Below, one piece after another: positions 1-9,411 of a stretch of DNA of 64,000 nt. How positions within the stretch are numbered: position 1 is the stretch's first letter; each line of letters starts with the position of its first letter. The notes beneath the pieces were generated by a model, which was not told the origin of the DNA, ran no database searches, and worked only from the letters and a program-made list of their open reading frames with translations. The stretch is from assembly GCF_016863635.1 (NCBI RefSeq), contig NZ_BOPG01000048.1:1-64000 (forward strand), in the 5' to 3' direction. The DNA comes from Virgisporangium aurantiacum (GTDB taxonomy: Bacteria; Actinomycetota; Actinomycetes; Mycobacteriales; Micromonosporaceae). The position numbers were made by a program, and so were the translations under genes.

Positions 1-13
1 GTCCTTCGGTCAT
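1..13 (-). CDS. Possible 5' end of the next gene (pknB expected), partial
   Basis: On the minus strand an ATG at 13 opens a frame reading MTEG and runs off the left edge. It lies 113 bp downstream of the pknA stop, where actinobacterial gene order places pknB. Only four codons are visible, so the identity rests entirely on synteny with the pstP-rodA-pbpA-pknA-pknB operon. There is a weak purine-rich stretch (AGGGTTAGAGACG) before the ATG. Confidence 0.3.
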
Positions 14-126
14 CGTCTCTAACCCTGCCACAGTACTTTCCGCCCGTCGGCACCGGTCGACCCTGCGTGCCACGCTCATCACCTACCGGAGAACAACCGC
101 CTGCTCAGCCACCTTGTCAGCCGTTG

Positions 127-2031
127 TCACCGGCGGGACTGACAGCCGAACGGGAAGCCGCCGCTGTTACACGTCGGGTTGGTGCCGCCGGACGGGCCAC
201 CACCTGCGGTGCCCTTTCCGTTGCTCACCTTCACCTCGATCTCGCTTCCCTTCGGTTGCTGGCCGCACGGGCTCACGTCGACCACCGTTCCGGCGCGGGA
301 GCTGTCGTCGACCGGCGTCTCCTTCACCCTGAAACCGTCGACGTTCTCCAAATGGTTGCGGACTCCGGTGAACGGTTTTCCGCGCATTCCCTCGCAGTCG
401 ACGAGCTCGGTCGGCCCGGTCGGCGCCGCGCTGGTCGTCGACGTGGCCGTCGGGTTACCCGTCGGCTTGTCGTCGTCGCCCAGGAAGTTGGCCAGGACCA
501 CGCCGCCGCCGATGCACAGCACCAGCACCAGCACACCGATGCCCGCGATCAGCGCGATCAGGCGGGGGTTGCGCTGGTTGGGCGCCCCGCCGCCGGCGGG
601 CGCCTGCGGCTGACCACCGGGCACCATACTTGTCTGTACGTACGTGTACCCCGTATCGGATGCCTGCTGGGGTGGTGGTGGCACACCGGCCGCGCCGCGG
701 GCGAACTGCCCGGGCGGCGGTGGCGGGCCTCCGGGACCGGCGGGGGGACCCGACGGAACCGGACCGGTCAGCCCGCCGGCGGGCATCACCCGGGTGCCGC
801 TCGCACCCATCTCACCGGGGCCACCCTCGCCCGGCTTCGGGCCCTCCTCGTACGGAGCACCCGAGCTCGGCGGCGGGAACCCGGCCGGCGGACCGGACGT
901 GGGCCCCGGCTGGTAGCCGGGCGGCCCGGACGTCGGGCCGGCCTGCATGCCGACCGGCGCGCCCGCCGGACCCGGCTGGAAGCTGCTTCCGGGTGCACCG
1001 GACACCGGGCCGGGCGCTCCGGGGCCACCGGGCGCACCGGAGACCGGGCTCCCGTAGCCGGAGCCGGACATCGGCGCACCGGGCACGCCGGAGACCGGGC
1101 CGCCGAAGCCGGGACCGGACACCGGCGCACCGACCGGCGAACCGGGCGCCACGATCGGCGAACCGGGCATGCCGCTGGGCGGCACCGCGGGACGCGCGGC
1201 GGTGTTCGCCGCGGCCAGTTGCCCGGCCGCGCGACGGGCGATCTGCCCGAGCGTGGCGGCACTCGGGTACCGCTGGCTCGGGTCCTTCGACATCGCCGTT
1301 TCGACGACCTGCCGCGCCGGGCCCGGAATGTCCGGTGGCAGCGGCGGCGGGTTGTCCCGCACGTGCCGCATCGCGATCTCGAGCGGGTTGTCCCCCTCGA
1401 ACGGACGCCGGCCGCTGAGGCACTGGTAGGCGACCACGCCGAGCGCGTACACGTCGGAGAGCGGGGTGGCGCCCTGTCCGGAGGCCTGCTCCGGCGAGAT
1501 GTAGGACGCCGTACCCAGCACCGAGCCGGCCGCCGTCAACTGGCCGACCATGGCCGAGCGGGCGATCCCGAAGTCGGTGAGCACGAGCGTGCCGTTCGGA
1601 CGCACGAGCAGGTTGCCCGGCTTCACGTCGCGGTGCACGATGCCCTTCTCGTGGGCGGCGTGCAGCGCGTCGGCCGCCTGCGCCATCAGCGCCATCGTGC
1701 GGGCCGGGGTCAGCCGACCCACCCGCGACAACGTGCGCGACAGCGCGTCACCCTCGATGTACTCCATCACCAGGAACGCGGTGTCGTTCTCGTTGCCGTA
1801 GTCGTAGATGTCGACGACGCCCGGGTGGTTGATCGTGGCCATGGTGCGGGCCTCACCGCGGAACCGCTCGGCGAAGCCGGGCTCCTCCACGAGCGCCTGC
1901 AGCAGCACCTTGACCGCCACGGTGCGGCCGAGCACCTCGTCGGTCGCGCGCCAGACGTCGCCCATGCCGCCACCGGCGATGCGCTCGTCCAGGCGGTACC
2001 GACCGCCCAACATCGTGCCTGGACTCAGCAT
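127..2031 (-). CDS. pknA: Serine/threonine protein kinase PknA-like, with C-terminal PASTA domain
   Basis: A membrane Ser/Thr kinase that phosphorylates cell-wall and division proteins. The N-terminal kinase domain (about residues 8-270) shows the glycine loop (IAGGGMGDVW), invariant Lys in VAVKVL, catalytic loop HRDVKPGN and activation segment DFGIARS. A Pro/Gly/Ala-rich juxtamembrane linker (about 290-480) precedes one membrane segment (about 487-513) and a single extracellular PASTA repeat (about 535-600). It is the last visible gene of the fhaA-fhaB-pstP-rodA-pbpA operon, 52 bp after pbpA. PknB usually carries several PASTA repeats; the single repeat and the gene order favour PknA. The start is ATG at 2031; a second Met seven codons in is possible. 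Confidence 0.93.
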   Translation of the reverse strand: MLSPGTMLGGRYRLDERIAGGGMGDVWRATDEVLGRTVAVKVLLQALVEEPGFAERFRGEARTMATINHPGVVDIYDYGNENDTAFLVMEYIEGDALSRTLSRVGRLTPARTMALMAQAADALHAAHEKGIVHRDVKPGNLLVRPNGTLVLTDFGIARSAMVGQLTAAGSVLGTASYISPEQASGQGATPLSDVYALGVVAYQCLSGRRPFEGDNPLEIAMRHVRDNPPPLPPDIPGPARQVVETAMSKDPSQRYPSAATLGQIARRAAGQLAAANTAARPAVPPSGMPGSPIVAPGSPVGAPVSGPGFGGPVSGVPGAPMSGSGYGSPVSGAPGGPGAPGPVSGAPGSSFQPGPAGAPVGMQAGPTSGPPGYQPGPTSGPPAGFPPPSSGAPYEEGPKPGEGGPGEMGASGTRVMPAGGLTGPVPSGPPAGPGGPPPPPGQFARGAAGVPPPPQQASDTGYTYVQTSMVPGGQPQAPAGGGAPNQRNPRLIALIAGIGVLVLVLCIGGGVVLANFLGDDDKPTGNPTATSTTSAAPTGPTELVDCEGMRGKPFTGVRNHLENVDGFRVKETPVDDSSRAGTVVDVSPCGQQPKGSEIEVKVSNGKGTAGGGPSGGTNPTCNSGGFPFGCQSRR

Positions 2032-2083
2032 GATGATCTCCGTCCGGTCTTTCTGGCGCCTCGGCGTCCGTTGCTGGTCACGT

Positions 2084-3592
2084 TCATCGCGCGAGACCCT
2101 TCTCGCCGATGTATGCCTTCATGATCTGGCCGGCGATCCGCGCCGCCTCGGCGCTGCCGCCCTTGCCCGCGTTCTCCAGGAACACCGCGGTGGCGATCAC
2201 CGGCTCGCCGTTCTTCAACGCGAACGAGATGAACCAGCCGTGCGACTCCTCGTCGGTGGCGTTCTCGGCGGTACCGGTCTTGCCGCCCACCTGGAAGCCG
2301 TTGATCTTGGCGTTCTTGCCGCTGCCGTTGTCCACCACGCTGATCATCATGGTCTGGATGTCCTTGGCCTGCTGCTGGCTGACGCTGCGCCGGAGCTCCT
2401 TGGGCTGCGCGGTGTAGTGGACGGTCGTCAGGTCGGCCGCCTTCAACTGCTGCACCAGGTACGGCCGCATCTGGGAGCCGTTGTTCGCGACACTCGCCGC
2501 GATCATCGCGCCCTGCAACGGGGTCATGACCACCTCGAACTGGCCGATCGACGACTGGGCCGTCGCCGCCGGGTCGGCTTTGCCCGGTGTATTGGTCATC
2601 GATCCGACCGTGCTCGACGCAACAAGGAAGCAGGAGTTCTTCTCGTCACGGTCGATGGTCGGCGTCGACTCGAACCCGAACTTGGTCGCCATCGCGCGGA
2701 TCTTGTCGGCGCCGAGGCGCTCGGCGCCGTACCGGGCGAACGCGGTGTTGCACGACTCGGTGAGCGCCTGGATCAGCGTGGTGGTCGCCTCGGGGCAGAT
2801 GCTCGGGCTGGCGTTCTTGATGAAGAACCCCCCGGTCTGCGGCGGTTCGTACCGCGGCCCGGCCGGCAGGACGCTGTTCGGCGTCTCGCCGTTCTCGAGC
2901 ATCGCGGCCGACATGACCACCTTGAACGTCGAGCCCGGCGGGTACCGCTCGGAGAACGCGCGGTTGCGCAGCGGCTTGTTCGGGTCCTTGTCGAGCGCGG
3001 TCTGCGCGTTGAACGCCGCGGTGCGGTCGTTCGTCGTCACCAGGTTCGGGTCGTAGCTCGGGATCGACGCGGCCGCCAGGATCGCGCCGGTCTTCGGGTC
3101 GATGGCGACCGCGGCCGCCTTCGGCACCTTGTTCTTGTTGTTGAGCAGCTCGTTGTAGGCGGTCTCCTGGGCCGCCTTCGACAGGCTCATGACGACGTTG
3201 CCGTTCGGCTTGTCACCCGTGAACATCTCGCTGATCCGGTCGGCGACCTGGGAGTCGGCGTTGCCGTTCAGGTAGTCGTTCTCGAGCTTCTCGATGGCGG
3301 TCGCACCGAGCGTGACGCTCTTGTACCCGACCAGGTGGGCGTACGGGGCACCCTTCGGATACGTGCGCCGGAACTTCAGGTCGCCGGTGGTCGCCACGCT
3401 CTGGGCCACCGCCTCACCGCCGACGATGACCTTGCCGCGCTCGACCTCGTACTCGCTCTGCAGGACGCGACCGTTGTAGTCGCTGGTGCGGTACTCCTTG
3501 GCGCGGACGCCCTGCACCCAGTTCAGGTTCGCGAAGAGCAGGCCGAACAGGACCAGCACCACGACACCGACCCGCCGAAGTGGCGCGTTCAT
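2084..3592 (-). CDS. pbpA: Penicillin-binding protein A (class B transpeptidase)
   Basis: A D,D-transpeptidase that cross-links peptidoglycan, working with the SEDS glycosyltransferase encoded just upstream. An N-terminal signal anchor (about 8-25) exports the protein. All three penicilloyl-serine motifs are present: S221-TF-K224, S280-C-N282 and K438-TG. The length (502 aa) is normal for PbpA. The ATG at 3592 overlaps the rodA stop by 4 bp (ATGA), indicating translational coupling. Family knowledge, not this sequence, says PknB phosphorylates PbpA in mycobacteria. Confidence 0.95.
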   Translation of the reverse strand: MNAPLRRVGVVVLVLFGLLFANLNWVQGVRAKEYRTSDYNGRVLQSEYEVERGKVIVGGEAVAQSVATTGDLKFRRTYPKGAPYAHLVGYKSVTLGATAIEKLENDYLNGNADSQVADRISEMFTGDKPNGNVVMSLSKAAQETAYNELLNNKNKVPKAAAVAIDPKTGAILAAASIPSYDPNLVTTNDRTAAFNAQTALDKDPNKPLRNRAFSERYPPGSTFKVVMSAAMLENGETPNSVLPAGPRYEPPQTGGFFIKNASPSICPEATTTLIQALTESCNTAFARYGAERLGADKIRAMATKFGFESTPTIDRDEKNSCFLVASSTVGSMTNTPGKADPAATAQSSIGQFEVVMTPLQGAMIAASVANNGSQMRPYLVQQLKAADLTTVHYTAQPKELRRSVSQQQAKDIQTMMISVVDNGSGKNAKINGFQVGGKTGTAENATDEESHGWFISFALKNGEPVIATAVFLENAGKGGSAEAARIAGQIMKAYIGEKGLAR

Positions 3593-5109
3593 CTGATCAT
3601 CTCCGTGGGGGCCTCGTGCAGTCTCGCCGGTGGGTTGCCGCGGCCGGCGGACACGCCGACGGTGGCACTCGTGGACGCGGGATTGCGTGCCGCCGCGGAG
3701 ATCCGCAACAGCAGCGCGATCAGGATCCAGTTCGACATCAGGGACGATCCTCCGGCAGACATGAACGGTGTGGTCTGGCCGGTCAGTGGGATCAGCCTCG
3801 TGATGCCTCCGATGATGACGAACAGCTGCAAGGCCACCGTGAACGCCAGGCCGCCGGCGAACAGCTTGCCGAAGGAGTCACGCACGCCGAGCGCCGCCCG
3901 CAGGCCCCGCTCGACCACCAACAGGTACAGCACCAGCAGCGCGGTGAGCCCGAAGAGGCCGATCTCCTCGCCGACACCGGCGAAGATCAGGTCGCTGTGC
4001 ACCTCGGGGATCTCGTCGGGGTAGCCCTTGCCGGGACCCGCACCGAAGAGGCCACCGGTACCGAGGCCGAGCAGCGACTGCACCAACTGGTAACCGTCGT
4101 CGTACGGACGGTCGCCGGAGAACGGGTCGAGCCAGATCTCGGCGCGCTGGTAGAAGTTGGCGAACGGCCCGCCGATGGCGGCACCGAGGAAGTACGCCGC
4201 GAACACCCCGCCGAAGAACATGCCGAGGCCGATGATCAGCCAGCTGCCGCGTTCGGTGGCGATGTACAGCGTCACCACGAACATGCCGAAGTACATCAGC
4301 GAGGTGCCGAGGTCCTTCGAGACGACGAGGACCATCAGGCTCAGCAGCCACACGGTGACCACCGGGCCGAGGTCGCGCCCGCGGGGGAAGTCGATGCCCA
4401 TGAACCGCTTGCTGGCCAACGACAGCACCTCGCGTTTGCGCACGAGGTACACCGCGAAGAAGACGAGCAGCATCACCTTGGCGAACTCACCCGGCTGGAG
4501 GCTGAAGCCGCCCACCTTGATCCACAGCTTGGCGCCGTTGATCTCGGAGAACTTCGCCGGCAGCACGACCGGGATCATCACCAGCACCACACCGCCGAGG
4601 CCGAGGGTGTAGGCGTACCGGGACAGCGTGCGGTGGTCGCGGACCACCACGAGCACCACCATCGCCAGGACCACCGCGATGAGCGTCCACAGCAACTGCT
4701 TGCCGCCCCACCCGCTGAAGATCGACGGGTCGGCCTTGGCCGACGACTCGGATCCGAGCAGGTCGACCCGGCGAAGGTAGGTGACGCCGATGCCGTTGAT
4801 CAGCACGACGGTCGGCAGGAGCACCGGGTCGGCGTACGGGGCGAAGAACCGGATCACCAGGTGTGCGCCGAGGAAGATGGCCCCGAGAATGGCCGTCGGA
4901 ATCCAGAAGTCCTTGGTGATCTCGTCGAGTGCGCCGGCCTCCATCGCGGCCGAGTACCCGAGGAGCAGGAGCAGCGAGAACCCGAGGAGCGCCAGTTCGA
5001 CGTTGCGACGGGTGCGCGGCCGGCGCCCGGGCGACGCCGACTGGCCGGCCGGCCCGGGAGCATTGCTCGCGGGCGGCGGCAGGGGAGCCGGTGCGGCGGG
5101 GGCGGTCAC
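3589..5109 (-). CDS. rodA: SEDS peptidoglycan glycosyltransferase (RodA/FtsW family)
   Basis: An integral membrane SEDS protein that polymerises lipid II into glycan strands, paired with PbpA. A Pro/Ala-rich cytoplasmic N-terminus (about 1-35) is followed by about ten to twelve hydrophobic segments; the conserved SEDS end region reads GQTTPFMSAGGSS. It starts with GTG at 5109 behind AAGGAA and ends overlapping pbpA by 4 bp. RodA rather than FtsW is inferred from its position in the pstP-rodA-pbpA operon, since ftsW normally lies in the dcw cluster. Confidence 0.94.
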   Translation of the reverse strand: MTAPAAPAPLPPPASNAPGPAGQSASPGRRPRTRRNVELALLGFSLLLLLGYSAAMEAGALDEITKDFWIPTAILGAIFLGAHLVIRFFAPYADPVLLPTVVLINGIGVTYLRRVDLLGSESSAKADPSIFSGWGGKQLLWTLIAVVLAMVVLVVVRDHRTLSRYAYTLGLGGVVLVMIPVVLPAKFSEINGAKLWIKVGGFSLQPGEFAKVMLLVFFAVYLVRKREVLSLASKRFMGIDFPRGRDLGPVVTVWLLSLMVLVVSKDLGTSLMYFGMFVVTLYIATERGSWLIIGLGMFFGGVFAAYFLGAAIGGPFANFYQRAEIWLDPFSGDRPYDDGYQLVQSLLGLGTGGLFGAGPGKGYPDEIPEVHSDLIFAGVGEEIGLFGLTALLVLYLLVVERGLRAALGVRDSFGKLFAGGLAFTVALQLFVIIGGITRLIPLTGQTTPFMSAGGSSLMSNWILIALLLRISAAARNPASTSATVGVSAGRGNPPARLHEAPTEMIR

Positions 5110-5171
5110 GTCAGTTCCTTCGGTCTTTCGTCACGGGACAGATCATTCGACGTACGTCGGGGCTCGATGGT

Positions 5172-6590
5172 TCACGGGTTACGGCAATTGGACGGCGTCG
5201 GGCTGGGCTGGCCGCTGGCGGAAGCCGAGGCCGAGGCCGTCGACGGGTCCGGTGTGGTCGACGGCGAGCCCGAGACGTTCAGCGCGCCGGCCGAACTCGA
5301 CGGCGGTGCCGACGACGCCGAACTCGACGGATAGTCATTCGGATCAGGATCCGGGCCGGATGGCGTCGGGCCGGGCGGACAGGCCTTCAACTGGTCGGTG
5401 GTCAGGTCGTCCATCTTCTTCTCGGCGTCGGCCTCGCTGTTCGCCGCGATGCCCTTGCGCACGGCGTCCTGCGCGACGTCGGTGAGATCCTCGATGTTCG
5501 TGTCGCTGCGCTTGTGTTCCGAGTTGAAGTGGAGCCCGGCGATCTCTGCGGGCACACCCTGGAAGACGGCGACCGTACCGTCTTCCGTTACACCGACGTA
5601 GTACCGGGTCTGCGTGTAGTAATAGCCCCCGTACAGGCCGCCGGCGAGGAGCACCACGAGCACGGCGGTGAGCGCCAGCGCACGCAGCGGGTGGCGGCGG
5701 GGCCGGTCGTCGTCATCGTCGGAGTCGTGGGCGGGCTCGTCGTCGGGCACCGGTGAGCGGGGCGCGGTGACGGCGGACGCGCGGGCGGCGGCCATCGTCT
5801 GGTCGGCGGAGGTGGCCATGCCCCGGTCACGCGCGGCGGCGCCACCGACGATCGGCACCGACTCGGTGATGTCACCGTCGGTGACGTCTGCGACGATCAC
5901 GGTGATGTTGTCGGGACCGCCACCGCGCAGCGCCAACTGCACCAGCCGCTCGGCGCACTGGTTCGCGTCGACGTACTCGCGCATGGTCGCCGCGATCGTG
6001 TCGGCGCTCACGACGCCCGAGAGGCCGTCGCTGCAGATGAGGTAACGGTCGCCGGGATGCGCCTCGCGCACCGAGTACTCCGGCTCCGCGTCGCGGCCGT
6101 CGAGGGCCCGGTAGAGGAGATGCCGTTGAGGGTGGCTGTCGGCCTCCTCCGGCGTGATCCGGCCCTCGTCGATCAGCATCTGGACGTACGTGTCGTCCTT
6201 CGTGATCTGGCCGAACTCGCCGTCTCGGAGCATGTACGCCCGGGAGTCGCCGATGTGCACCATGCCGATCTTGCGACCCGAGAAGAGCATGGCGGTGAGC
6301 GTCGTGCCCATGCCCTCCATCGCCGGGTTCGCGTCGACGGTGTCCCGCAGCTGCTGGTTGGCGGAATCGACGACGCCACGCAACGAGTCGAGAAGCGCGC
6401 CACCGGGCACGTCTTCGTCGAGCGGCGCCATGGTGCCGATGACTATGTTGCTCGCGACGTCACCGGCGGCCATGCCACCCATGCCGTCGGCAACGGCGAG
6501 CAGCCGCGGGCCTGCATATACGGAGTCCTGATTGCCACTCCGAATGAGGCCGCGGTCACTGCGCGCCGCGTACCGCAGAGTAAGTGTCAT
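5172..6590 (-). CDS. pstP: PP2C-family Ser/Thr protein phosphatase PstP
   Basis: Dephosphorylates targets of PknA/PknB. The cytoplasmic PP2C domain (about 1-235) shows the metal-binding signatures RSGNQDS, VADGMGG, SDGLSG and GGPDNITV. A charged linker leads to one transmembrane helix (about 298-318) and a roughly 150-residue extracellular tail ending in a Pro/Ser/Thr-rich segment. The frame is open further upstream, but the ATG at 6590 (MTLTLRYAARSD) matches family starts and overlaps the fhaB stop by 4 bp, so I use it. Length 472 aa. Confidence 0.95.
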   Translation of the reverse strand: MTLTLRYAARSDRGLIRSGNQDSVYAGPRLLAVADGMGGMAAGDVASNIVIGTMAPLDEDVPGGALLDSLRGVVDSANQQLRDTVDANPAMEGMGTTLTAMLFSGRKIGMVHIGDSRAYMLRDGEFGQITKDDTYVQMLIDEGRITPEEADSHPQRHLLYRALDGRDAEPEYSVREAHPGDRYLICSDGLSGVVSADTIAATMREYVDANQCAERLVQLALRGGGPDNITVIVADVTDGDITESVPIVGGAAARDRGMATSADQTMAAARASAVTAPRSPVPDDEPAHDSDDDDDRPRRHPLRALALTAVLVVLLAGGLYGGYYYTQTRYYVGVTEDGTVAVFQGVPAEIAGLHFNSEHKRSDTNIEDLTDVAQDAVRKGIAANSEADAEKKMDDLTTDQLKACPPGPTPSGPDPDPNDYPSSSASSAPPSSSAGALNVSGSPSTTPDPSTASASASASGQPSPTPSNCRNP

Positions 6591-7075
6591 GGCCGTAACT
6601 CGAGTGATGTGCGGCCGATCCGGATCGGCACGCCGAGGGGGACGGGGGTGGGGTTGGTGACCTTGCCACGGTCGAGGTAGGTGCCGTTGGTGGAGCCGAG
6701 GTCTTCGATGTACCACTGCCCGGCCCGGGGGACCAGCCGGGCATGGTGTGACGACGCGTAGTCGTCGGTGATGACCAGGGTGGAATCTTCCGCCCGCCCG
6801 ATCGAGATGGTGGCCTCGCTCAGGGTGATGCGGGTGCCGGCCAGCGCACCGGCCGTGACGACCAACTGGCGCGCGACCTTGCCGCGGCGGGTGCGAGCCG
6901 GGCGACCCGCCGGCGGCGCGGCAGGCGCACCGACGCCGCGCGGGGCGGCCACGATGCGACTGGCGCGCGAGCCGGCGAACATGTCGCGCCGGATCACACC
7001 GACCACGGTGAACACGAAGATCCACAGCAGCACGAGGAAGCCGTACCGCGCCACGGTGAAGACGAACTCCGGCAT
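6587..7075 (-). CDS. fhaB: FHA-domain membrane protein FhaB (FipA-like)
   Basis: A phosphothreonine-reading adaptor of the PknA/PknB pathway. One N-terminal transmembrane helix (about 6-28) anchors a single C-terminal FHA domain (about 85-160) with the canonical GR, S-x-x-H and STNGT signatures (SIGRAED, SSHHAR, LGSTNGTYL). The ATG at 7075 is the only good start. The stop overlaps pstP by 4 bp. In mycobacteria the homologue links kinase signalling to FtsZ/FtsQ; that role is inferred here. Confidence 0.93.
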   Translation of the reverse strand: MPEFVFTVARYGFLVLLWIFVFTVVGVIRRDMFAGSRASRIVAAPRGVGAPAAPPAGRPARTRRGKVARQLVVTAGALAGTRITLSEATISIGRAEDSTLVITDDYASSHHARLVPRAGQWYIEDLGSTNGTYLDRGKVTNPTPVPLGVPIRIGRTSLELRP

Positions 7076-7198
7076 GGACCGCCTATCCCTGGGTGGGGTG
7101 GGACACCGCGTGGATGGTCACCGCGACTCTGGACATCAATGTTTCGGACACCAATGTGATGGACGCCGGCCCGTTGGACACCGGGTGAATGAACACCG

Positions 7199-7957
7199 TC
7201 AGTCCAGCCGGAAGGTCAAAGTCGTGGTGCCGAGCTGCACCACGTCACCGCCGTTGAGCGCCACGGCCGATACGCGCTGGCCGTTGACCATCGTGCCGTT
7301 CGTGGACCCCAGATCGGTCAGCACGACCTGGGACCCGTCGAAGTCGAGCCGGGCGTGCCGGCGCGAGATCCCGACGTCGGGCAGCCGCAGGTTGGCCTGA
7401 TCGCCCCGGCCGATGACCGTGGAGCCGATCGAGAGCGGGTATGCGCGCCCGTCGCTAGACATCAGCCTCACGTTACGGGCCGGCCCACCCGGACCGGCCG
7501 GCGCCCCACCGGGGAAGCCGGGGCCCTGGCCGTACCCGGGGTCGTAGCCCCCGCCGGCACCGGCCTGCACCGGCGCGACGTCGCCACCCGTGTAGACCTC
7601 GGCGGTCACCCGGAACATGCCGGTGTCGAGCCCTTCGCCGCGCTCGATCTCGACGATGACGTCGCCGTAGACGGTCCACCCCTGCTCACCGATGAACTCG
7701 GCCTGCGACTGGGCGAGCTCCTGGGCGAGGGCGGCCGCGTACGGCGCCAACCGGCTGTGGTCGTACGGCGACAGATCAATGACGTACCTGTTCGGAACTA
7801 ACGTTCGACCACCGGCGAGGATGGCTTTGTGCGCCTCCGCCTCCCGTTGCATGGCGTTGAGGATCTCCACAGGGTGGACAACCCCCTTGAAGACTTTGGC
7901 GAAGGCCCCCTCGACCAGGCCTTCCAGGCGCTTCTCGAAGCGCTGTAGCACACTCAC
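7199..7957 (-). CDS. fhaA: DUF3662/FHA-domain protein FhaA
   Basis: A cytoplasmic two-domain adaptor: an N-terminal DUF3662 domain (about 1-120, beginning VLQRFEKRLEGLVEG) and a C-terminal FHA domain (about 175-250) with SIGSTVIGRGD, SRRHAR and GSTNGTMV. A Gly/Pro-rich linker separates them. I choose the GTG at 7957 because GAGGAGGAG sits 3-4 bp upstream and family members begin at this point; an in-frame ATG at 7984 is the alternative. It is the first gene of the division-signalling operon. In mycobacteria FhaA binds phosphorylated MviN/FhaB partners. Confidence 0.92.
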   Translation of the reverse strand: MSVLQRFEKRLEGLVEGAFAKVFKGVVHPVEILNAMQREAEAHKAILAGGRTLVPNRYVIDLSPYDHSRLAPYAAALAQELAQSQAEFIGEQGWTVYGDVIVEIERGEGLDTGMFRVTAEVYTGGDVAPVQAGAGGGYDPGYGQGPGFPGGAPAGPGGPARNVRLMSSDGRAYPLSIGSTVIGRGDQANLRLPDVGISRRHARLDFDGSQVVLTDLGSTNGTMVNGQRVSAVALNGGDVVQLGTTTLTFRLD

Positions 7958-8125
7958 CGGCTCCTCCTCGGGTCCCGAGGACATGATGGTATCCGTCGAC
8001 CGCACTGCGGGCTGCACGGCAGACGGCCCCCTCGTGCTACTCTTCCGAGGCGTCAGCGGCCACGGTAGCGCGAAAGCGCGAATTTGAGGTGCTGAGCGGC
8101 GCGAAATCCAGTGTCGCAACAGTGC

Positions 8126-8131
8126 TATAAC
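8126..8131 (+). promoter_or_regulatory. Likely -10 box of the tRNA-Leu promoter
   Basis: TATAAC lies 18 bp upstream of the mature tRNA-Leu 5' end, a normal distance for a tRNA promoter. No convincing -35 hexamer is visible at 16-18 bp, so support is only the -10 motif and its position. Confidence 0.4.
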
Positions 8132-8149
8132 AGTGGCTGCGGGTCCCCC

Positions 8150-8232
8150 GGGGAAGTGGCGGAATGGCAGACGCGCACGGTTCAGGTCCGTGTGCCCGAA
8201 AGGGCGTGGGGGTTCAACTCCCCCCTTCCCCA
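8150..8232 (+). tRNA. tRNA-Leu (anticodon CAG)
   Basis: An 83-nt cloverleaf: acceptor GGGGAAG pairs with CTTCCCC, followed by discriminator A. The anticodon loop is TTCAGGT, giving CAG, which reads CUG. There is a long class II variable arm (TGCCCGAAAGGGCG) and a T arm GGGGG-TTCAACT-CCCCC. CCA is not encoded. It is a single gene between the fhaA operon and the epimerase gene. Confidence 0.97.
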
Positions 8233-8241
8233 CAAAGCGGC

Positions 8242-8285
8242 CGAAGGGCCTCTGTCCGCAGAAAGCGCGGACCAGAGGCCCTTCG
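8242..8285 (+). terminator. Stem-loop terminator after tRNA-Leu
   Basis: An 18-bp GC-rich stem (CGAAGGGCCTCTG with TCCGC, and its complement) closes on a short AGAAA-containing loop ten bases after the tRNA. The T run after it is poor (GTTATGTTTG), so it is an actinobacterial type of terminator lacking a clear U tract. Confidence 0.75.
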
Positions 8286-8343
8286 TTATGTTTGCTCAGG
8301 GGGCCGAGCCCCCTGAAACCCCACGATTGGGAACAGGGGCGAC

Positions 8344-9411
8344 ATGAGTGTTGCGGTAGTGACCGGGTCGGCCGGTCTGATCGGCTCGGAGGCGGTGCGC
8401 CACTTCGCCGGTCTCGGGCTCGACGTGGTCGGTATCGACAACGACATGCGCCGCGAGTTCTTCGGGGCGGAGGCGTCGACGGCGTGGAACGTCGTCCGGT
8501 TGACCAGTGAACTGGGAAATTCTTACTCCCACCACAGCGTCGACATCCGCAACCGGGACGAACTAGCAAAGATCTTCGCGAAGTACGGCAAAGACGTCGC
8601 CGTCGTGATCCACACGGCCGCGCAACCCAGCCACGACTGGGCGGTGCGCGACCCGTACACCGACTTCGACATCAACGCCGGCGGCACCCTCAACGTGCTG
8701 CAGAACGTGCGCGAGCACTGCATCGAGGCGCCGGTCATCCACTGTTCCACCAACAAGGTGTACGGCGACCGGCCGAACTCGCTGCCGCTCACCGAGCAGG
8801 AGACGCGCTGGGAGATCGACCCGGCCCACCCGTACGCGAACGGCATCGCCGAGGACATGCCGATCGACGCCTGCCTGCACTCCGTGTTCGGCGCGTCGAA
8901 GGTGGCCGCCGACGTGATGGTGCAGGAGTACGGCCGCTACTTCGGGATGAAGACGGCGTGCTTCCGCGGCGGCACGCTCACCGGGCCGGCGCACAGCGGC
9001 ACCGAGCTGCACGGCTACCTCAGCTACCTGATGCGCTGCAACATGGAGCGCCGTACGTACAAGATCTTCGGCTACAAGGGCAAGATGGTCCGCGACTCGA
9101 TCCACAGCCACGACGTGCTCACCGCGTTCGAGGCGTTCTTCCGGGCGCCGCGCTCGGCCGCCGTCTACAACCTCGGTGGCGGGCGGTTCGCGAACTCGTC
9201 GCACATGGAGGCGTTCGCGCTCGCCGAGAAGATCAGCGGTGTCGAGATGCAGACCGAGTACGTCGAGACGAACCGCGTCGGCGACCACATCTGGTGGATC
9301 GGGTCCAACGCGGCGTTCGAGGCCGACTACCCGGAGTGGAAGCAGGTCTACGACGTGCCGGCGATCATGCAGGAGATCTACGAGGCCAACGTCGACCGGT
9401 GGCAACCGTGA
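8344..9411 (+). CDS. NAD-dependent sugar nucleotide epimerase (CDP-paratose/tyvelose 2-epimerase-like)
   Basis: An extended short-chain dehydrogenase/epimerase, 355 aa, probably acting on a nucleotide sugar in the cytoplasm. It has the Rossmann motif TGSAGLIG (7-14) and the active-site Ser/Thr region HCSTNKVYGD. The family YxxxK is F182-GAS-K186 here, so the usual catalytic Tyr is Phe. The subfamily to which it looks closest (LHGFLSYL and IFGYKGK motifs) appears to share this, from memory. It overlaps the following WecG-type gene by 4 bp, so both are likely used in making one surface glycan. Confidence 0.85.
   Translation: MSVAVVTGSAGLIGSEAVRHFAGLGLDVVGIDNDMRREFFGAEASTAWNVVRLTSELGNSYSHHSVDIRNRDELAKIFAKYGKDVAVVIHTAAQPSHDWAVRDPYTDFDINAGGTLNVLQNVREHCIEAPVIHCSTNKVYGDRPNSLPLTEQETRWEIDPAHPYANGIAEDMPIDACLHSVFGASKVAADVMVQEYGRYFGMKTACFRGGTLTGPAHSGTELHGYLSYLMRCNMERRTYKIFGYKGKMVRDSIHSHDVLTAFEAFFRAPRSAAVYNLGGGRFANSSHMEAFALAEKISGVEMQTEYVETNRVGDHIWWIGSNAAFEADYPEWKQVYDVPAIMQEIYEANVDRWQP

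Noticed and set aside
67..2124. 685-codon plus-strand open frame
   Set aside because: It is the antisense of pknA; its Arg/Gly-rich translation has no domain and the opposite strand encodes an obvious kinase.
3580..5334. 584-codon plus-strand frame opposite rodA
   Set aside because: Shadow of the rodA gene; its low-complexity His/Gln/Asp composition reflects the complementary strand.
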